NCBI GenBank assembly: GCA_964200185.2
Contig: CAXNAD020000249.1
Coordinates: forward strand, 1 to 23,421
Direction of reading: 5' to 3'
Origin: Choristocarpus tenellus KU-1152
Taxonomy: Eukaryota > Phaeophyceae
Length of the DNA stretch: 23,421 bases
The notes beneath the pieces are model-generated. The model saw only the letters and a program-made list of their open reading frames with translations. It was not told the origin of the DNA and did no database searches. Positions 19,002 through 23,421 of the stretch are shown here, piece after piece. The translations under genes were made by a program, and so were the position numbers. Position 1 is the first letter of the stretch. Each line of letters begins with the position of its first letter.

Positions 19002-21336
19002 GTTCTTTGGTCTGAATAAAGTCAGTGGTTTTAGTCGCTCTCACCGCCACAACTGCACGACTTTGACCTAGACACCAGATAATTAAACCTGCCTCAAGGC
19101 TAATCATCTTCACTACTATGTCTATTTCTTGAAAAACAAGATGCGACTAAACAACCAGTTATAGATATAAATTATGTGCATGTTATGTACATGACAAGAT
19201 CTTTAGGATATTGGAGAGGTGACCAAATCAAAACCAAAGGTTTGTACATGTGACTCCAAAAAGGTGTACCTTTTGAACGCCTTGTCCGTATAATTTATTC
19301 TAATGCTACCATGCTGTTTTTTTTTAAATCCGATTCAGCGCCAAAGAAGTTTATTGAGGGGATAGCTCAAAACACCCTTATTGGAGTGGTAAACTGGGCG
19401 AAGTGTGCATTCCATACAATCACCGCATCACTGGACGGCCTTAAGTATTTCAATCTTCACTCAAACCTTGTACGTTCAACTGATACATACGCCTATTACT
19501 GTTAATACTATCATTATTTTATTATTACTATGCTTCTTTCACCAAGCACTTTACTACTGGTTGGTTGTATGTACCACTTACCGAAACAGCCCCATTCCAC
19601 CCCAGGATTTTTTAACCTGTCAGCCGATGACCTTTTGGTGATTATATCAGCGTCATCATCACTGATGGTTATGGTGCCTCCAAGGTTAAACAGAACTGTC
19701 AGTCTGTCTTACAGTTCTGATCCGAAACATGGATCTCTCTCCGTAATTATAAAAACAATGTACGTCTGTCTCTGTCGGGCCTTGTCAGGAGGTCGAAGAC
19801 TGTTCCACAACAACAATAATAATAACCAACCTCTATATCCACATGACTGACCGACTCTACCAGCCTTTGCCTACCCTACCACTCATACTGGTAGTAGTGG
19901 TGGTGTCTTATCACCAGTACACACCACAAACCAACACTTACTACTAAGCTCCTCCTGCTCTTCTTCCATGGAAGACCTCTGTATGGCGATGAACCCGAAA
20001 GGAACTACACAATTATTATTAAGGCAGTATGGATGGGTGTCTTGATTTTCTTTATTATTGTACACTGTTCAAGATGATGAGCAGTCAATTTTGAATTATT
20101 TGATGTATTATTTATTGTAGGTTTTGCTTTGCTTTTTTTTACGAGGTACTTGGGATATTTATAGTTTTTAGTTTTTTTTAACGCAGTAGTATTAGAAGAT
20201 AGGAAATCCCAAGCCTTGTACCTATTAGTAGAGTTACAGAAGATTAATCACAACAGGAGGAGGAAAGGGAGTTACGATACATGATGAAAGTCGTTCACAT
20301 TTTACGGCAACTCTTACTTTTTAAGGTATTTTTCTGGTATGTGAATAGTTTTCATTGGTTCTTCCCTTGACACGTACATCTAGAAAATTTAAGAGGGCAT
20401 AATAATAAAATAATACATGATGAGTGGTAGTATGATACATGAACAAGGTTAATACTGTCAACACGATTCAGAACACGAATATGTGGTGGCCATAAATATC
20501 AGTCTTGGAATGAATCTAATTTTCTACATAATCTAAAACACTACGTAAAGTCTCATTTTTGGGAGTGTGACACAGATTGTCACGTTCGCTAGAAAACTAT
20601 AGTGTGTTTAGATGCACTGTTAGCAATATTGACGAGTGGGAAAACTCGCTCAAAAATATTATTGTAGCTACTAGTGATGGAGGCAAATATATGTATGGAG
20701 ACATTGAGTCGCATTGTTGATACAGGTTGCAAAACGTCGTAGCAAGTCGTGTTGGCCTCTCAGATTGTATCAACTGCGGTATATTGCATGCAATATCTCT
20801 CCATTTTGACCCACGTTAGTGTTGTGCTTGACGGATTGGTGGGATAATTGGCATGTCCTACAGGACCTATTCTCCACGAAGAACCCCATGATGACCCCAC
20901 ACACACACCCTGATTCGTACTTGTGGGAGGATCATCAGCTTCTGTATACATCGTCACGGTTGGCGTTGCGGTATACATGAGAAATTCTCCGTCTTCACTA
21001 TTGTTCTGAATGGTGTTGATAATAACAAATAATCCCACGGCTAGAACCAAGAAAGGTAAGAGAAAAAATAATATAGAGAAATATTACCCAAACCAAAACC
21101 CGAACATATGTAACCGAACCAACTGAAACTGAATCTGAATCTGCCGTCTACTCATTCCTCCTTGTACGTACGTGGAAAAGGGTGTGAAACATCCTTAGGT
21201 TCATCGCCTCCAATGCACCTCACATAATGACCGCACACGAATGCAAAAAAAAACTGCTCTGGAGAAGATGTAGCGGACGGTCCCTTCTCCGAGTGTTGGT
21301 CACCCCGTGCACACCCCTATACAAACTGATTCCGCC
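19002..21336. other. Intergenic spacer between divergent genes, with ambiguous possible exons
   Basis: It should contain the promoters of the protease gene (leftward) and the EF-hand-like gene (rightward). No TATA box or other core element can be assigned. AT-rich stretches such as 20060-20760 show nothing coding. Open segments at about 19509-19720 and 20760-21044 (-) are listed as findings because strand and splicing are uncertain. Confidence 0.5.
20760..21044 (-). CDS. Possible terminal exon of an unknown - strand gene
   Basis: Read on the - strand, a T-rich tract ending in ttggttctag (AG at 21046-21045) is followed by an open frame of about 93 codons ending in TGA at 20762-20760. The product would begin with hydrophobic VGLFVIINTI, then a hydrophilic Ser/Thr/Pro-rich stretch with GSSWGSSWRIG. 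No family is recognised. The frame has no ATG before the hydrophobic part and an upstream stop, so it needs an upstream exon that I could not find; a 47-bp intron to an upstream ATG segment fails on phase. It may be chance. Confidence 0.2.
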   Translation of the reverse strand, partial: LAVGLFVIINTIQNNSEDGEFLMYTATPTVTMYTEADDPPTSTNQGVCVGSSWGSSWRIGPVGHANYPTNPSSTTLTWVKMERYCMQYTAVDTI

Positions 21337-23112
21337 ATGACTGAAGCACCTAGCACGGAGACTGAAGCGCTGCATGCAGAACAAGCCAAGCCTTTGAAGC
21401 GGCGCAAACACCCTAATGGCCGGGACAAAGCTGCCCTTCGTCCTTACGTGAAACAAGGTTTGGGGTTCAGCATGAAACCTCGTCAGGATGCAATCGCCGT
21501 CTTGAAAGTCCGAAAGTTGGCCGACGACCAGCAAGAAGGAAGGCTCCACAGTCTGACGATCGGATGCGGTCTGAGCTGTGGAAGGGAGAGGAATCGGCGT
21601 GCTAAGGACTATGCAATAGCCTCTCAACGAGCCACCCACCTGCTCAACCAAGTTCAGGATAGACTGATTGAAGGACGGCGGACAATGGAAGGGATTTTCC
21701 GTGCCATGGGAGCCGAACCGAGGTGAAGCCACGGACCGGACATGCAGCACAACTCACGAGTTAAGGGAGAAGAAGAAGACTGCATGCTTTAAATATCGCA
21801 ACTATACTTGTAGAAGCGTCAATTGACATTCGCGTTCAACAAATTGGGATGCACTCATGTCAACTAAACTTCTTGCATATTCCTATGCCAGATCGAACTT
21901 TAGAAGGATTAATATGCTCCTTCTACGTCTCTCGGCACATTCTCCGCAACAAGAAGTAAGGGAGACACATACCTTGTCGTATTGATAGTAAAATTGACTT
22001 GCTCCCTCCCACCCTAATAACTCTACAATAAACCTGTAACTATTTCAACCTCTTCTTCTCCGACTTCAGCTCCGTGACGATAGGGCAGTTTCGCTTAGCG
22101 TTAGAGTACATATCTGCGAGGACGGGAACAGGGTTACCTTCGCGAGATGCAGAGAATGCGCTTGGGTCCCTTCATGACATGGGGCCTGACCTGTGGCCTG
22201 CACTTGCAAAGACGCTGGATAATGCGTTTCTACCAAGTCAAATTGATGTCTCTGACAGGACTGGAAATGGTACTGCTTCAACTCAGTTGGAGAACAAAGG
22301 GGGAGCACGAGACCTTGAGTGTGGCAGATATAATGTCGAGGGTCAAGGGAAAGATCCCATCAAGGAGCAAGATCAGTTTTTTACCGCTGCTCATTGTGGT
22401 GACACAAGTCCGGAAGAGAAGAATGCAACCTGGCAACATGAATTAAAATCTTCAGCTATACCTGGCACAAAGGCTCCGCATAGTCTTGACCACCTTGCAA
22501 CTGCCCTCGCAGGGATGCCTTCCACAAGGGATGGGGTGTCCCCAGCCTTGACCACCAACGCAGTCAGAGGTCTGATCGACTATTTGTACTTGGACGGCAG
22601 GGACAAGGTGAAGGTCAAGCTACACGGAAAGGGTACTTCTGAAATGTCCACCCAAATGCAATCCTATTAACTCAGTACAACAATTTCCCAGGAGTAGCTA
22701 CTTTATAGGTGGATTTTTTATTCTCTTATTCTCTTGAGGGATTTTGAAAATTCCTCAGAGTAGCAACCTCTCAATCCCTGGAGAACAGAGTTGGAGTTCC
22801 AAACTTGTGGTCTGGTCGTGATTCCACCATGGTGGTTTGTGGTTTGTGATACAGGTATTGATCCGATCGATTCCAGTCTGAATGTGTCTAAACCTGTTAT
22901 TCTACAGTCCAAGTAGTATCATCCCCTGCATGTTGAGAAGCTATTGCACACACAAATATGCGGACACATGGTAGGTCAGTTTATATGAGCTCAAGAATAT
23001 GGTGGACAAGCATGGGCAAAGAGGGCAGACCAAGAGAACAAGAGAGAGGAAGGAGGCTGACATAGCAAGACAAAGGTACAATACACAGAAGCACCTAAAT
23101 TACAATGCTTAG
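21337..23112 (+). CDS. Basic protein with degenerate EF-hand-like segments, 3 exons, function unknown
   Basis: Proposed exons: 21337-21722, 22070-22607, 22975-23112 (stop TAG 23110-23112); 1062 bp, 353 aa. Start is the first ATG after an in-frame stop at 21271. Both donors read AG|GTGAAG. The first acceptor has a strong pyrimidine tract (tcttcttctccgacttcag); the second is pyrimidine-poor. Exon 1 is hydrophilic with a basic patch KPLKRRKHP (18-26) and a helical stretch ending EGRRTMEGIFRAMG. Joined to exon 2 this gives an EF-hand-like helix-loop-helix (SSVTIGQFRLAL, 129-140) without calcium ligands. The exon 2-3 joint gives LIDYLYLDGRDKVSLYELK (297-315), a second EF-hand-like loop with Asp at position 3, Val at 8 and Glu at 12, but Tyr at 1. 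The C-terminus is a charged helix rich in Arg/Lys. Without the last splice the frame runs to TAA 22668-22670 and the EF-like motif is lost, so I prefer the spliced form. Coding status is fairly likely; the EF-hand reading is tentative and no orthologue is recognised. Confidence 0.5.
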
Positions 23113-23233
23113 CACAGGATAGAGAAAGGTATTAAGAGTGAAAATAAATGTGAGGTACCCAGGTTTTGGCCGTTTTGTATTTCAAGCCATTTTTTCAATA
23201 TTTTCCTATTTATCCATATTTCTATGATGAAGT

Positions 23234-23421
23234 GCCGAGTGAAAGTATCTTAGGGTTAGGGTACGAGTTTTGCCCTGTTTGTCCATTTGGGGCTTGGCTT
23301 CCCATGTTTTTTTTAATGACATTTTGCTACTCCAAAAAGATTTGGAGCAGATAAAATGTATACGTTATGAAAAGGTGTGTCCGAAACATGGATATTGACA
23401 CTTCCTAACAAACACGATAGC
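23234..23421 (+). repeat. Dispersed repeat, copy B (runs to the window edge)
   Basis: The second copy of the repeat at 4700-4888, same orientation, with several small insertions and deletions. It includes TTAGGGTTAGGG (23250-23261), which is not preserved in copy A. It starts about 120 bp after the stop of the EF-hand-like gene and may extend past the window. Confidence 0.88.

Noticed and set aside
18631-19071. 146-codon + strand frame
   Set aside because: It is antisense to the zinc-finger exon, whose regular Cys spacing identifies the - strand as coding.
21220-21750. 176-codon - strand frame
   Set aside because: It is antisense to exon 1 of the EF-hand-like gene. The + strand joins in phase to the next exon and has a more typical soluble-protein composition, though this choice is less certain than the others.

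Overview
The window is nuclear DNA of a eukaryote with intron-rich genes. I infer a protist or alga (a stramenopile- or haptophyte-like lineage is possible) but cannot fix the species. The evidence is protein-coding segments of about 80-970 bp separated by GT-AG introns of 324-1733 bp, many microsatellites and minisatellites, no operon or ribosome-binding-site structure, and proteins of eukaryotic families. I built the gene models by joining open segments whose splice phases agree and whose translations match known families; no transcript data were available.

Three genes can be supported. (1) On the + strand, 138-11258 holds the last 11 exons (455 codons plus stop) of a CAP10-like, glycosyltransferase family 90 (GT90) protein. 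Its 5' end lies left of the window. Its introns carry most of the repeats: a TCCCT tract, several GT/AC tracts, an 11-bp minisatellite of about 32 units, a 13-bp minisatellite of about 14 units and a 46-bp minisatellite of 5 units. (2) On the - strand, 19001-12856 holds a complete five-exon gene for an 844-aa protein. Four RanBP2/NZF-type zinc fingers are joined to a peptidase C78 (ZUP1/UFSP-like) cysteine protease domain with Cys402, His752 and Asp781. It is probably a deubiquitinase, with a very large insertion in its catalytic domain. (3) On the + strand, 21337-23112 holds a three-exon gene for a 353-aa basic protein with two degenerate EF-hand-like segments; its function is unknown.

Layout: the GT90 gene and the protease gene converge, leaving a 1.6-kb gene-poor spacer (11259-12855). 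The protease gene and the EF-hand-like gene diverge from a 2.3-kb spacer (19002-21336), which contains two or three ambiguous possible exons. A 190-bp dispersed repeat occurs twice in the same orientation, inside a GT90 intron (4700-4888) and at the right edge (23234-23421). A 10-N assembly gap flanked by poly-G runs lies inside an intron of the protease gene. Nothing suggests the three genes act in one pathway.
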